This document shows, in pieces, positions 18,387-28,030 of a DNA stretch of 64,000 nucleotides. This DNA comes from Parathalassolituus penaei (GTDB taxonomy: Bacteria; Pseudomonadota; Gammaproteobacteria; Pseudomonadales; Oceanobacteraceae). The notes under the pieces are model-generated. The model made no database searches. It saw nothing but the letters and a program-made list of their open reading frames with translations, and was not told where the DNA came from. How positions within the stretch are numbered: position 1 is the first letter of the stretch; the number at the start of each line of letters is the position of its first letter. The position numbers and the translations under genes were made by a program. The stretch spans positions 290 to 64,289 of the forward strand of contig NZ_JAPNOA010000009.1 in NCBI RefSeq assembly GCF_026626885.1, read 5' to 3'.

Positions 18387-18418
18387 CTGGAGGTCTTTTT
18401 CTGGCAAGTCGCCTCCAG
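18387..18418 (+). promoter_or_regulatory. Inverted repeat upstream of fdhA
   Basis: CTGGAGG and CCTCCAG form perfect 7-bp arms separated by 18 nt, 84 nt before the fdhA start. It could be an operator or a leader hairpin; the spacer contains a T-run. Role unproven. Confidence 0.35.
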
Positions 18419-18501
18419 GCAAGGGGCGTACGTTGTTATTTGGCCAGTTTGTAAGGCCGATCTTCGCGCAATAACAACAAAACAAGTCTGGAGTAACATC
18501 T

Positions 18502-19695
18502 ATGAGCGCTACTAACCGCGGTGTGGTCTATAAGGGCCCGGGTGAAGTTGCTGTTGAATCCATCGCATTCCCGGAACTGACACTGGGCAACCGCAAGTGC
18601 GACCACGGTGTCATCCTGAAGGTGATCACCACCAACATCTGTGGCTCCGACCAACACATGGTGCGTGGCCGTACTACCGCACCGTCCGGTCTGGTGCTGG
18701 GTCACGAAATCACTGGCCAGATCATCGAATGTGGTCGTGACGTCGAATTCCTGAAGGTCGGCGATTTTGTTTCCGTACCGTTCAACATTGCCTGTGGCCG
18801 CTGCCGCAACTGCAAAGAAGGCAAAACCGGTATCTGTCTGAACGTAAACCCTGCCCGTCCGGGTGCCGCTTACGGCTACGTGGACATGGGTGGCTGGGTA
18901 GGTGGTCAGGCCGAATACGTCATGGTGCCGTACGCCGACTTCAACCTGCTGAAATTCCCGGATGCTGACCAAGCGCTGGAAAAAATCCGCGACCTGACCC
19001 TGCTCTCCGACATTCTGCCAACCGGTTTCCACGGCTGTGTGACCGCCGGTGTAGGCCCAGGCTCTACCGTGTACATCGCCGGTGCGGGCCCGGTTGGTCT
19101 GGCTGCTGCTGCGTCTGCACAACTGCTGGGTGCTGCTTGTGTGATCGTTGGCGACATGATCCAGTCCCGTCTGGACCAGGCACGCAGCTTCGGCTGTGAA
19201 ACCATCAACCTGAAAGAAGATGGTGATATCGAAGACAAACTGGAACAGATCCTCGGCGAACGCGAAGTGGATTGTTTCGTAGACTGCGTAGGTTTCGAAG
19301 CTCACGCCTGTGGTTGCAACTCTCACGTTGAAGCCCCGGCTACCGTTCTGAACTCCGCCATGTCCATCACCCGCGCCGGTGGTCAGATTGGTATTCCAGG
19401 TCTGTACGTGACTGAAGATCCGGGTGCCGTCGACGACGCCGCCAAGAAAGGTGCTCTGAGCATGCGTTTCGGTCTGGGCTGGGCGAAATCCCACTCTTTC
19501 CACACTGGTCAGTGCCCGGTAATGAAGTACCACCGTCAGCTGATGCAGGCGATCCTGTTCAACAAGATCAAGATTGCTGATGCGGTTAACGTACAGGTGA
19601 TCAGCCTGGACGAAGCCCCACAAGGCTACGCAGATTTCGACGGCGGCGCCGCCAAGAAGTTTGTGATCGACCCACACAGTGCTGTAACAGCCTGA
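18502..19695 (+). CDS. fdhA: Formaldehyde dehydrogenase, glutathione-independent
   Basis: A 397-residue zinc-dependent medium-chain dehydrogenase, very like Pseudomonas putida FdhA (399 residues), which oxidises formaldehyde to formate with tightly bound NAD. Catalytic zinc ligands are Cys47 (ICGSDQH), His68 and Glu69 (LGHEITG). The structural zinc is held by Cys98, 101, 104 and 112 (CGRCRNCKEGKTGIC). The Rossmann motif GAGPVGLAAAASA lies near 184, and the FdhA-specific insertion HACGCNSHVEAPA is present. The AGGTC..GGAGTAAC leader precedes ATG. It is monocistronic and serves formaldehyde detoxification. Confidence 0.95.
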   Translation: MSATNRGVVYKGPGEVAVESIAFPELTLGNRKCDHGVILKVITTNICGSDQHMVRGRTTAPSGLVLGHEITGQIIECGRDVEFLKVGDFVSVPFNIACGRCRNCKEGKTGICLNVNPARPGAAYGYVDMGGWVGGQAEYVMVPYADFNLLKFPDADQALEKIRDLTLLSDILPTGFHGCVTAGVGPGSTVYIAGAGPVGLAAAASAQLLGAACVIVGDMIQSRLDQARSFGCETINLKEDGDIEDKLEQILGEREVDCFVDCVGFEAHACGCNSHVEAPATVLNSAMSITRAGGQIGIPGLYVTEDPGAVDDAAKKGALSMRFGLGWAKSHSFHTGQCPVMKYHRQLMQAILFNKIKIADAVNVQVISLDEAPQGYADFDGGAAKKFVIDPHSAVTA

Positions 19696-19725
19696 CACTC
19701 AGGCGTTTGCTGGTAACAGCAATCA

Positions 19726-19760
19726 GGATTTATTCCCGAACCCGGTTCGGGGATAAATCC
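19726..19760 (+). terminator. Long palindrome after fdhA
   Basis: GGATTTATTCCCGAAC pairs with GTTCGGGGATAAATCC around CCG, 31 nt after the fdhA stop. There is no T-tract. The AATTTATTCCCGAA core recurs in the double hairpin at 28031, so it may be a REP-like element used as a 3' end. Confidence 0.55.
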
Positions 19761-19849
19761 CCTCACTCCCGAATTTCTGACAGTCGTTTCAACCATTCTG
19801 CACCGACAGGGCTCGTGCAGCCCGAACAACCGCACACCAATAACCCACT

Positions 19850-20095
19850 TTATATCTGAAACCCGTACAGCTGATTCGGGTAATACCGGCAGTCGACCTC
19901 CACACCATCCACCACCATTCCCACCAGAATATTCGAGTAACTCTCGACGATGGCTCGGCCGACCAGATCGGTATGAACCTCTGGCAACAGGCAACGATGC
20001 CCACCTTCGAAATAGACGCCTTGCAGGGTAACGCCCTTGATATCCCGACCGTGGCAATCCACCACATGGAAATAAAAACTGTGTTCTTCGCGCAT
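19850..20095 (-). CDS. Conserved-looking small hypothetical protein
   Basis: An 81-residue acidic protein, MREEHSFYFHVVDCHGRDIK to QLYGFQI, with alternating beta-prone segments (FHVVDCHGRDIKGVTLQGVY, NILVGMVVDGVEVDC) and no signal or membrane segment. GGGGGAG 6 nt before the ATG supports real translation. I do not recognise the family. It lies alone between fdhA and dctM, on the strand convergent with fdhA. Confidence 0.55.
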   Translation of the reverse strand: MREEHSFYFHVVDCHGRDIKGVTLQGVYFEGGHRCLLPEVHTDLVGRAIVESYSNILVGMVVDGVEVDCRYYPNQLYGFQI

Positions 20096-20328
20096 CCAGC
20101 TCCCCCCTGTTCCAGCCCGACCGTTGCAGGCACTCCTGTAAACTGTAGCGGATTGGCAGGCAGGAACCGGATTTCGCAGAGTATCACCGACGCTTATTCG
20201 ACGTGAGTGATATCCGCTGCGCTCATATTCACAATACCGTTAAGAGCTGAATAATCGCAGGATGATTGCCACATCAGGATCTGACTCCGGCATCACAGCA
20301 ACAACCGCTGTCGCCAGATAACAGGCAC

Positions 20329-20358
20329 AAAAAAGCCCGGCGAACCGGGCAAAAAAAC
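20329..20358 (-). terminator. Terminator of dctQM
   Basis: On the minus strand, GCCCGG-TTCG-CCGGGC is followed by TTTTTT. The T-run on both sides makes it potentially bidirectional. It lies about 80 nt beyond the dctM stop. Confidence 0.85.
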
Positions 20359-20440
20359 CACTGTGAAAAAACCACCAATCACAGCAGAACGGAAGTGGCT
20401 GCGCGGGCATTGCGCAGCCGGGCCTCGAACAGGAGAGGTA

Positions 20441-21829
20441 TCAGAGAGATTCCAGGTAGTTCGGCAGAGCCAGAGACAGTTCTGGAATAAAGGTAATGAA
20501 CATCAGGCACACCAGCATCAGCAGCAGCCATGGGGCACAGGCTTTAACCGCCCAGCCAATGCTCTTGCCGGTGATACCCGCTGTTACGAACAGGTTCAGA
20601 CCAACCGGCGGAGTCAGCATACCCAGCTCCATGTTCACCACCATGATGATACCCAGGTGAATCGGGTCGATACCCAGCTGGGTAGCGATTGGCAGCAGGA
20701 TTGGCGCCATGATCAGGATGATGCCGGACGGCTCCATGAAGTTACCGGCCATCAGCAGCAGAATGTTCATCACAATCAGGAAGCCCCAGGCTGGCAGGCC
20801 CCACTCAGTAATGGTGTGTGCCAGGAAGTGCGGAATCTGTTCAGTGGTCAGTACGTGAGCGAACAGCATGGCGTTAGCAATGATGAACAGCAGAGTGATA
20901 CTCACACGGGCAGAATCCTTGATCACCGCAGTAATTTCAGGGTGCGCAACCGACTTGATGATACCCACTGGCAGAATCACCAGGTTACGAACAGTGGCAG
21001 CCACCAGAGACTCGCCTTCTTTACGCCAAGGCTGATCTTTCAGAGGACCAATGTCACGGTAACCCCACAGCGCCACCAGGTAAGCGTACACAGCCGCCAC
21101 CGCAGCAGATTCAGTTGGCGATGCGATACCACCGTAAATAGAACCCAGAACCAGAACAATCAGCAGCAGACCGCCAGAAGCGCTGAACGCGTTACGGGCA
21201 ATAGTGCCCCAACCGGCAAACGGTTCGGCAGGCAGGTTCTTGCGACGGGCCACAATGTAAATGGTGATCATCAGGATCAGACCAATCAGGATGCCAGGCA
21301 CAAAACCGGCCATGAACATACGGCTGGCCGATACTTCAGTGGCAGCAGAGTAAACCAGCATCACGATCGATGGAGGAATCAGAATACCCAGAGTACCGGC
21401 AGTTGATACCGCACCGGCCGCAAATGACAACGGGTAACCCGCACGCACCATACCCAGCAGCACGATAGAACCTACCGCCGCAACCGTGGCCGGAGAAGAA
21501 CCGGAAACCGCTGCGAACAGCATACAGGCCATTACCGATGCCATCGCCAGACCACCACGTACGTGGCCGATAGACGCATTGGCGAACTCGATCATACGAC
21601 GCGCCACACCACCACCGGACAGGAAGGCAGAGGACACAATAAAGAACGGAATCGCCAGCAGGGTGTAGTGCTGGGAAGCCGCTTCAAACAGCTTCAGGGA
21701 GATCGATGCCATGGAGTCGTTGGTGAACAACAGAATGGCTGTGATCGATGAAAAGCCCAGAGCAATAGCGATCGGCAAACCGAGCGCCATGCAGATCAGA
21801 AGCAGACTGAAAAGGGTAAGTGCGGCCAT
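20441..21829 (-). CDS. dctM: TRAP transporter large permease DctM
   Basis: A 462-residue inner-membrane protein with about 12-13 transmembrane segments. This is the large subunit of a TRAP transporter that imports C4-dicarboxylates or other carboxylates with sodium. Family motifs: GLPIAIALGFSS near residue 18, GSSPATVAAVGSI, TAGTLGILIPPSI, EVSASRMFMAGFVPG, FMEPSGIILIMAPILLPIA and MELGMLTPPVGLNLFV. Its ATG overlaps the dctQ stop by one base. A strong terminator follows. The matching binding protein gene is not adjacent; the only candidate in the window is dctP at 11506-12552. Confidence 0.95.
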   Translation of the reverse strand: MAALTLFSLLLICMALGLPIAIALGFSSITAILLFTNDSMASISLKLFEAASQHYTLLAIPFFIVSSAFLSGGGVARRMIEFANASIGHVRGGLAMASVMACMLFAAVSGSSPATVAAVGSIVLLGMVRAGYPLSFAAGAVSTAGTLGILIPPSIVMLVYSAATEVSASRMFMAGFVPGILIGLILMITIYIVARRKNLPAEPFAGWGTIARNAFSASGGLLLIVLVLGSIYGGIASPTESAAVAAVYAYLVALWGYRDIGPLKDQPWRKEGESLVAATVRNLVILPVGIIKSVAHPEITAVIKDSARVSITLLFIIANAMLFAHVLTTEQIPHFLAHTITEWGLPAWGFLIVMNILLLMAGNFMEPSGIILIMAPILLPIATQLGIDPIHLGIIMVVNMELGMLTPPVGLNLFVTAGITGKSIGWAVKACAPWLLLMLVCLMFITFIPELSLALPNYLESL

Positions 21830-22371
21830 TATGCTTTGTCTCCGGCGCTGAGGTTGCTGTCGTCGTCATTGTCAGAGAATTGGGATTCCTGATGTTCGTG
21901 GAAACCATCGGCTTCGCCTTTCCATACTTGCCAGGCCAGTTCCAGCAAACGCAACACCAGCAGACCAAAACCCACCAGCAGACCGGATACCACCACCCAT
22001 TTGGGCACCGGCACATCGTCCAGCTTGATACCAATCATGTGCAGTTTGCTCACGTATACCCATGAGCTTTGCAGGAACAGACCGCAGTACACCAGAGCTA
22101 CACCAATTGACAGCAGCACAACCCACTTGCGGGTATTGGGAGAAAATTTGTCGATCAGAGCATCCACACAAATGTGGGCTTTTTCACGCACGTTCCAGGC
22201 ACAACCCAGCATCACAAACCAGCCGGACATAATGATGATCACATCCTGCGACCAATGCAGACCCATGTTGAATCCGAAGCGGAGCACCACTTCAAGAAAC
22301 ACCATCAGAGTAATGGCAACCAGAAGGCCGCCTATCAAGATATCTTCCAGACGATTCAGGAACTTCATCAT
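21829..22371 (-). CDS. dctQ: TRAP transporter small permease DctQ
   Basis: A 180-residue four-helix inner-membrane subunit that pairs with DctM. Seen: MMKFLNRLEDILIGGLLVAI at the N-terminus, VFLEVVLRFGFNMGLHWSQD with the conserved E-xx-RF and W, GCAWNVREKAHICVDAL and a C-terminal acidic tail. The start is at 22371, since GGAG lies 5 nt upstream; the frame is open to 22524, but those 51 residues do not resemble DctQ. A sigma-54 type promoter lies 59-75 nt upstream. Confidence 0.9.
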   Translation of the reverse strand: MMKFLNRLEDILIGGLLVAITLMVFLEVVLRFGFNMGLHWSQDVIIIMSGWFVMLGCAWNVREKAHICVDALIDKFSPNTRKWVVLLSIGVALVYCGLFLQSSWVYVSKLHMIGIKLDDVPVPKWVVVSGLLVGFGLLVLRLLELAWQVWKGEADGFHEHQESQFSDNDDDSNLSAGDKA

Positions 22372-22429
22372 CTGATCTCCTTTTATTGTTATGACCAGAT
22401 TGGCCGAGGGGAACGAATGAGCTCTATCT

Positions 22430-22446
22430 AGCAAGGTGAATGCCAA
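22430..22446 (-). promoter_or_regulatory. Sigma-54 (RpoN) type promoter of dctQM
   Basis: On the minus strand, TTGGCATTCACCTTGCT has GG and GC exactly 10 nt apart and matches TGGCA-N6-TTGC closely. Initiation near 22419 gives a leader of about 48 nt to dctQ. It parallels the promoter of dctP at 12633. Confidence 0.7.
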
Positions 22447-22524
22447 CTGATTAACAATTTTCACAAACAGCTGAAATTTCCTCAGCTTAAACATGAAAAT
22501 TCTTTTTAAATCAGCCAGATACAA

Positions 22525-23297
22525 GAATTCAGAACGATAGAAATCGAAACTACGGCAAGCGCCGGAGCCAGGCGATCACGGATTGAGTATAGATTTGAGA
22601 AGAGACCGGGAAGCGTTCCACCCGGAAAAAAGGACGAATGGGCGGAAATCCACCCATTCCACCACCAAGCACCGGCGCACTCCGGAAATTGGTGGTCTGA
22701 ATACCCTGCGGAGGGATAAAACCAGGATTAATCAGGGGGTATGACCGGAGCTTTTCAAAAAAGTGCGGAAATATTTCACTAATTTTTCCAACACCAATGA
22801 TTAGACCAGATTTTTATGGCCGTATATGTCCCATAGCCATCCGGATATCCATAAAACGATCTATGCGAGGAGTAACAATCCCCCCGTTTTACTGCTCCAA
22901 CTCTCCGCGGATCAAACATGAACAGGGATCGTTCTGACCTATGGGGGGTGGTCCCCCCAACCCGACATAGGCACTGTGTAGTGGTCAACTATTTCCGTAC
23001 CAGCCGACCCTCCTCCCCCTGTTTCGATTCATGAACCTCATGAATCGTACTGATCACCTGACGGGCATATTCATAACCGTTACTGCGCTGCAAAAATCAT
23101 CCCCGGTGCCCGTGCTTTCCCGCCCGCCCGCTGGTGCAAATCACCACCGTAGGCGGCGTTTGGACAAGTGCCCACTCTGGCAAGGCGTGAAACGCCATTC
23201 AGGAACAGCTGGATCACCAGCCGGTCGACTCTGGGTAACCCCGCGGTTGCCATGAGCCTGGCCATTCTTCCAACAACAGCCAAATCAGGATTCCATC
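22525..23297. other. Intergenic region, dctQM to molybdenum hydroxylase
   Basis: About 770 bp with no supported gene between divergent operons. It contains a GGGGGTGG-TCCCCCC hairpin near 22942-22957 and several short open frames without ribosome-binding sites. Upstream activator sites for the dctQM sigma-54 promoter and the promoter of the hydroxylase operon should lie here, but none could be assigned. Confidence 0.4.
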
Positions 23298-23792
23298 ATG
23301 ATGTCACTGACCATTAACGGCGAACCCGTTGCGCTGGATGCCGCCGCCGATACCCCGCTTTTGTGGGTGCTGCGCGACTACCTCAACCTCACCGGAACCC
23401 GCTTCGGCTGCGGGATGGCGATGTGTGGCGCCTGTACCGTGCATATCGATGGCAACCCGGTGCGCTCATGTCTGACACCGGTATCGATGGCGCTGGGCAA
23501 GTCGATTTCCACCATTGAAGGCATGGCGAACGACCCGATTGGCCAGCAGGTTCAACAGGCCTGGATGGACGAAGCCGTGGCCCAGTGTGGTTACTGCCAG
23601 AGTGGTCAGATCATGAGTGCCGTGGCGCTGCTGAAGACCAGCCCGAACCCGGATGACGCCACCATCGACAGTTTTATGAGCGGCAATATTTGCCGTTGTG
23701 GCACCTATCCACGCATTCGCAAGGCGATTCATCGCGCCGCCGGGCAGCTGAATGCCCAACAGAACAGTCTGTTCACGGAGGTAAAAGCATGA
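23298..23792 (+). CDS. (2Fe-2S) subunit of molybdenum hydroxylase (IorA-like)
   Basis: A 164-residue small subunit carrying two [2Fe-2S] clusters. The plant-type ferredoxin cluster uses Cys38, 43, 46 and 58 ([18 protein letters not shown]). The second uses Cys97, 100, 132 and 134 ([23 protein letters not shown]). Length and motifs fit the alpha subunit of isoquinoline 1-oxidoreductase/aldehyde oxidase types. It passes electrons from the molybdenum subunit. It has no signal peptide, so export would depend on the Tat signal of its partner. ATGA overlap couples it to the next gene. Confidence 0.9.
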   Translation: MMSLTINGEPVALDAAADTPLLWVLRDYLNLTGTRFGCGMAMCGACTVHIDGNPVRSCLTPVSMALGKSISTIEGMANDPIGQQVQQAWMDEAVAQCGYCQSGQIMSAVALLKTSPNPDDATIDSFMSGNICRCGTYPRIRKAIHRAAGQLNAQQNSLFTEVKA

Positions 23793-26221
23793 AGCCAATG
23801 AATCCTTCCGCCGATTTTTCCGGCCTGCAAACCCAGGCTCAGAGCCAATCCGAAGACGCCAGCGAAAACAGCCCGATGCTGCTGGCCAACGTCAGCCGTC
23901 GTGGTTTCCTGCGCGGACTGGGTGCCGTCGGTGCGCTGGTACTGGCCGCCCGCTGGGATTTTGCCAGTGCCGAAGAAGCCGCCAAATACGGTGCCGACGC
24001 CATGCCTAACGGCTGGGTCGATAATCCGACCGTGTTTATCAGCATTGCCACCGACGGCACCGTCACCATCGTTAACCACCGTGGTGAAATGGGTCAGGGC
24101 ATCCGCACCAGCGTAGTGATGGTGATGGCCGATGAAATGGGCGCATCCTGGTCACGAGTACAGGTCGAACAGGCCACCGCCAACGAAGAAAAATACGGCA
24201 ACCAGAACACCGACGGCTCACGCTCCATGCGCCACTGGTTCGGGCCACTGCGCCGCGCCGGTGCGGCCGCCCGTACCATGCTGGAACAGGCCGCCGCCCA
24301 ACACTGGCAGGTGCCAGTCGCCGAATGTGTGGTCACCGTGCACGAAGTGCTGCACAAACCATCGGGCCGCAAGGCCGGGTTTGGTGAGCTGGCAAGCATT
24401 GCTGCCGGTCTGGCGGTGCCAGCCCGCGAACAATTGCGCCTGAAAACCCCACAAGAGTGGCGTTACATCATGCGTGATCCGCAGCAGTTTCCAGCCACAC
24501 AGGATGCTTCTGCACCATCACCACAGGCCAACCATGCCGCGCAGCCACTGGCCATCGACGGCTGGGACATTGTCTCCGGCAAAGCCCTGTATGCCGCCGA
24601 CGTACACTGGGACGACATGCTCTACGCCGTGATTGCACGCCCGCCATCGTACGGTGCCGCCGTCAAAACCTACGATGCCAGCAAGGCCCTGCTGGTGCCG
24701 GGTGTGGTACAGGTGATTGCCCTCAACACCGCCACCCAACCATCCGCATTTGAGCCACTGGGCGGTATCGCGGTACTGGCCAGCAATACCTGGGCCGCGA
24801 TTCAGGGGCGTAATGCCCTCAGCATCGAATGGGACTTCGGCCCCGCCGGTGCCAACGCCGCTTATGATTCGGTCACCTACCGGGCCGAACTGGAAAAACG
24901 TGCCGAACAACCGGGCGTCGTCGCCCGTTCCGTCGGCGATTTCGGCAAGGCCAAATCCTCGGCTGCTCAGGCGCTGACCGTTAACTACTACGCACCGCAT
25001 ATGGCACAAGCGCCGATGGAGCCCATGGCCGCCGCCGTGCGTATCGTTAATGGCAAAGCCGAGGTCTGGACCTCTATCCAGAACCCGCAACTGGCCAAAA
25101 TGGGCGTCGCCAAACGTCTCGGCCTTGATCCGGCCAACGTCACGGTCTCCTGTGGCCTGATGGGCGGCGGCTTCGGACGCAAAGCCAAACCCGATTACGT
25201 GTTTGAAGCGGCCGACCTCAGCAAAGCCATGAACGGCCGTCCAGTCCGGGTGCAATGGACCCGTGAAGACGACCTCCACCACAGCTACTTCCATACCGTC
25301 GCCCTCGAACACCTGTCCGCCACACTGGATAACCACGGCAAGGTCAGCGGCTGGTTGCACCGTTCACTGGCGGCCAGTATTTCGTCGGTATTTGCGCCGA
25401 ATGCCGATCACCAGTCAGCACTGGAACTGGCACAAGGCATTCGCAACATGCCGTTTGCCATCCCCAATATCCAGCAGGAATCCGGCGCCGCCGAAGGCCA
25501 TGTGCGGATTGGCTGGTTCCGCTCGGTGTACAACATTCCCCATGCCTTTGCGATTCAGAGTTTTGTTGCAGAACTGGCCTATCTGGCCAAACGTGACCAC
25601 AAGGACTTCTTGCTGGAGCTGCTGGGGCGCCCGCGCAAGATCGACCCTCGCACCCAGCAAGAAGCCTGGAACTACGGCGAAAACCCCGAGCTGTACCCGA
25701 TTGATACCGGCCGTTACCGCGACGTGATAGAGCGCGCCACCCGCGAAGCGGGCTGGGGTAAAACCCTGCCAGCCGGACGTGGCCTGGGCCTCGCGGTGCA
25801 CCACAGCTTTGTGTCGTACTGCGCGATTGTCGCCGAGGTAGAAGTCACCAGCAGCGGCACGGTGATTGTGCATCGCATGGATGTGGCGTTTGACTGCGGC
25901 CCGCAGATCAACCCCGACCGCGTGCGCTCCCAGCTCGAAGGTGCCTGTGTCATGGGCACCGGTATCGCCCTGATGACCCAGATTACCGCCAAAGATGGCC
26001 GTATCCAGCAGGACAACTTCCACCAGTATCTGGTGCCGCGTATCAACGAAGCCCCACGGGAAATTCACATTCATGCGGTGAACAACCATCTGGAAGTGCC
26101 CATGGGTGGTGTCGGTGAACCGGGCTTGCCGCCGGTAGCTCCGGCCATTTGTAATGCGATTTTTGCCGCCACCGGCAAACGTATTCGCACCCTGCCGATT
26201 GGCGACCAGCTCAAAGGCTAA
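23789..26221 (+). CDS. Molybdopterin-binding subunit of molybdenum hydroxylase (IorB-like)
   Basis: An 810-residue catalytic subunit of the xanthine oxidase family, isoquinoline 1-oxidoreductase beta type. A twin-arginine signal (SRRGFLRG at 36-43, then [10 protein letters not shown]) predicts Tat export as a folded heterodimer. Cofactor motifs: [11 protein letters not shown] near 92, [23 protein letters not shown] near 450, and C-terminal [15 protein letters not shown], holding the presumed catalytic Glu. GGAGG precedes the start at 23789; the open frame back to 23690 is inside the small-subunit gene. The substrate is probably an aldehyde or N-heterocycle; undecided. Confidence 0.9.
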   Translation: MKPMNPSADFSGLQTQAQSQSEDASENSPMLLANVSRRGFLRGLGAVGALVLAARWDFASAEEAAKYGADAMPNGWVDNPTVFISIATDGTVTIVNHRGEMGQGIRTSVVMVMADEMGASWSRVQVEQATANEEKYGNQNTDGSRSMRHWFGPLRRAGAAARTMLEQAAAQHWQVPVAECVVTVHEVLHKPSGRKAGFGELASIAAGLAVPAREQLRLKTPQEWRYIMRDPQQFPATQDASAPSPQANHAAQPLAIDGWDIVSGKALYAADVHWDDMLYAVIARPPSYGAAVKTYDASKALLVPGVVQVIALNTATQPSAFEPLGGIAVLASNTWAAIQGRNALSIEWDFGPAGANAAYDSVTYRAELEKRAEQPGVVARSVGDFGKAKSSAAQALTVNYYAPHMAQAPMEPMAAAVRIVNGKAEVWTSIQNPQLAKMGVAKRLGLDPANVTVSCGLMGGGFGRKAKPDYVFEAADLSKAMNGRPVRVQWTREDDLHHSYFHTVALEHLSATLDNHGKVSGWLHRSLAASISSVFAPNADHQSALELAQGIRNMPFAIPNIQQESGAAEGHVRIGWFRSVYNIPHAFAIQSFVAELAYLAKRDHKDFLLELLGRPRKIDPRTQQEAWNYGENPELYPIDTGRYRDVIERATREAGWGKTLPAGRGLGLAVHHSFVSYCAIVAEVEVTSSGTVIVHRMDVAFDCGPQINPDRVRSQLEGACVMGTGIALMTQITAKDGRIQQDNFHQYLVPRINEAPREIHIHAVNNHLEVPMGGVGEPGLPPVAPAICNAIFAATGKRIRTLPIGDQLKG

Positions 26222-26233
26222 ACGGAGGCGCTT

Positions 26234-27289
26234 ATGCAACATCTGGATCAACAGGTAGTGCAGCAGGCCCTCGACTGGTTACAGCAGGGCCAGACTGTCT
26301 GGCTCTGCACCGTGTTGTCGACCTTCGGGTCGTCACCTCGGGAACCGGGAGCCATGATGGTGGCGCGCGCCGACGGTCAGCATGTCGGCTCGTTATCGGG
26401 CGGCTGTGTCGAAGACGACTTTCTCGAACGCCTGCAACAGGGCGAATTCCACCAGAGCATGTGGCTAGAGCGTTACGGCGACAACCGCGATGCCCAACGC
26501 CCGCAAGTGCAATTGCCCTGCGGCGGTATTCTCGAAGTGCTGGTCGAACGCCTGCAGCCCGATACCCCGGCATTGCTATCTACCGCCGAACCGGCCTGCC
26601 CGGTTTACAGCACCGATGCAGCCACCCTCGCCGCCGCCCGCAGCGCCCGGCAACAGCTGCAACACTTGCTGGCAGCCTTACAAGGCCAGTATTGCCTGCT
26701 GCGCGAAATCGACCTCAACAACCAACAGCAACAGCTGTTGCCAGCACCCGCCGAGTCTGGCCCCAGAGTCAGCCTTGCACACGGCCGCTGGCAAATCCGG
26801 GTTGGCCCCACCACCCGCCTGATTATTGCCGGGCTATCAAGTGTGGCACGCCACTGCGCGCAATTTGCGGTCACCCTCGGTTACGAAGTCATCGTTTGTG
26901 AACCGCGCGAAGAAGAGTACCGGGAGTTCGCCATACCCGGCGTGCGCCTCGAACGGGTAATGCCCTCGGCGTTTATTCACCGCCCCGGCAACAGCCACGC
27001 CCAGACCGCCATCGTCGCCATGACCCACGACCCGCGTATCGACGATCTGGCCATGATCGAAGCCGTCAAAACCAGCGCCTTCTATATAGGGGTGATGGGC
27101 TCGCGCCGCACCTCCGATGCCCGCGCCGCCCGCCTGTTGCGCAGCGGCGGCCTCAGCACCGACCAGATCGAACGTATACATATGCCGATTGGCCTGGCAC
27201 TGGGCAGCAAAACCCCGGCCGAAATCGCCCTCGCCATTCTGGCCGACGTACTGCGCTGCCAACGAGGAGTCAAACGCGATGCCATTTGA
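26234..27289 (+). CDS. XdhC-family molybdenum cofactor maturation protein
   Basis: A 351-residue XdhC/CoxI family protein. The N-terminal domain has TVLSTFGSSPREPGAMM (27-43) and SLSGGCVEDD (54-63). The C-terminal Rossmann domain has LIIAGLSSVARH, a YEVIVCEPREEEY strand, and IGVMGSRRTSDAR with PIGLALGSKTPAEIALAI. XdhC proteins bind the cofactor, help its sulfuration and insert it into hydroxylases. It lies 12 bp after the catalytic subunit with GGAGG upstream. The usual Gly-rich nucleotide loop reads AGLSSVA, a mild departure. Confidence 0.9.
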   Translation: MQHLDQQVVQQALDWLQQGQTVWLCTVLSTFGSSPREPGAMMVARADGQHVGSLSGGCVEDDFLERLQQGEFHQSMWLERYGDNRDAQRPQVQLPCGGILEVLVERLQPDTPALLSTAEPACPVYSTDAATLAAARSARQQLQHLLAALQGQYCLLREIDLNNQQQQLLPAPAESGPRVSLAHGRWQIRVGPTTRLIIAGLSSVARHCAQFAVTLGYEVIVCEPREEEYREFAIPGVRLERVMPSAFIHRPGNSHAQTAIVAMTHDPRIDDLAMIEAVKTSAFYIGVMGSRRTSDARAARLLRSGGLSTDQIERIHMPIGLALGSKTPAEIALAILADVLRCQRGVKRDAI

Positions 27290-27926
27290 TAACCCCGCGC
27301 ACGATCTGCACCCGCCACAGAGCAACGGCACACTGGCCATGGTCATGGCGGCCGGTTATTCACAGCGCTTCGGCGATCAGGACAAACGGCAAGCCACACT
27401 CGCCAACGGCGAAGCCTTGCTTACCACCACCCTGCAACGCCTGCTGCCGGAATTTGAACAACCACGCCATACCAGCATGGCGGTCGTCATTCGCCCCGAC
27501 GACCGCCGCCTCGACCTTGGTATTCCGAAAAACTGCCATGTATTACGCGCCTGGAACGCCGAACTCGGCCTCGGCGCCAGCATCGCCGACGGCATCGCCC
27601 AGATCGCCATCGACCCACGCTGGAGCCATATCCACAGCCTCGCGATATTTCTCGGCGACATGCCCAACATCCACCCCACCAGCATCCAGCAACTGATCGC
27701 CCACGCCAGCCCACAACACATCATCCGCCCCTTCTACCAGAACCAACCCGGCCACCCCGTTATCATCGGCCGCGAATTCTGGGGCGAACTCGCCGCCTCC
27801 CCCGGCGAAGACAGCGCCCGCCGGGTGATACAACGCAACCAGCAACACCTGATACGCCTGCATCTCGAAGACCCCGGCGTTATCGACGACATCGACACCC
27901 AGGAAGACTGGCAAAGGCATCGATAG
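27279..27926 (+). CDS. MocA-like molybdenum cofactor nucleotidyltransferase
   Basis: A 215-residue MobA/MocA-type transferase. The nucleotide-binding motif AMVMAAGYSQRFGDQDKR lies at 20-37 and the metal-binding region FLGDMPNI near 129. The MocA branch (CTP:molybdopterin cytidylyltransferase) makes MCD cofactor for xanthine oxidase-family enzymes, which fits this operon. The start at 27279 overlaps the XdhC gene by 11 bp; GAGGAG lies 10 nt upstream. The C-terminus ends DTQEDWQRHR. A heptamer array begins 2 nt after the stop codon. Confidence 0.85.
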   Translation: MPFDNPAHDLHPPQSNGTLAMVMAAGYSQRFGDQDKRQATLANGEALLTTTLQRLLPEFEQPRHTSMAVVIRPDDRRLDLGIPKNCHVLRAWNAELGLGASIADGIAQIAIDPRWSHIHSLAIFLGDMPNIHPTSIQQLIAHASPQHIIRPFYQNQPGHPVIIGREFWGELAASPGEDSARRVIQRNQQHLIRLHLEDPGVIDDIDTQEDWQRHR

Positions 27927-27928
27927 AC

Positions 27929-28019
27929 GTCTGACGTCGGACGTCGGGCGTCGGGCGTCGGGCGTCGGGCGTCGGGCGTCGGGCGTCGGGCGTCGGGCGT
28001 CGGGCGTCGGGCGTCGGGT
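27929..28019 (+). repeat. Heptamer array, 13 units
   Basis: GTCTGAC, GTCGGAC, then ten GTCGGGC and a final GTCGGGT. It starts 2 nt after the MocA-like stop codon. The gradient of unit types from one edge suggests that the homogeneous part grew by local amplification. Confidence 0.92.
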
Positions 28020-28030
28020 GCCCAGTATTT

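Noticed and set aside
18436-19698. 420-codon open frame antisense to fdhA
   Set aside because: Shadow of fdhA, whose zinc ligands and length are fully conserved on the plus strand.
22779-22988. 69-codon minus-strand ORF in the gap before the molybdenum hydroxylase
   Set aside because: Composition is not protein-like, no ribosome-binding site, and it overlaps a hairpin.
27929-28019. CRISPR array
   Set aside because: Units are 7 bp and contiguous with no spacers; no cas genes are present.
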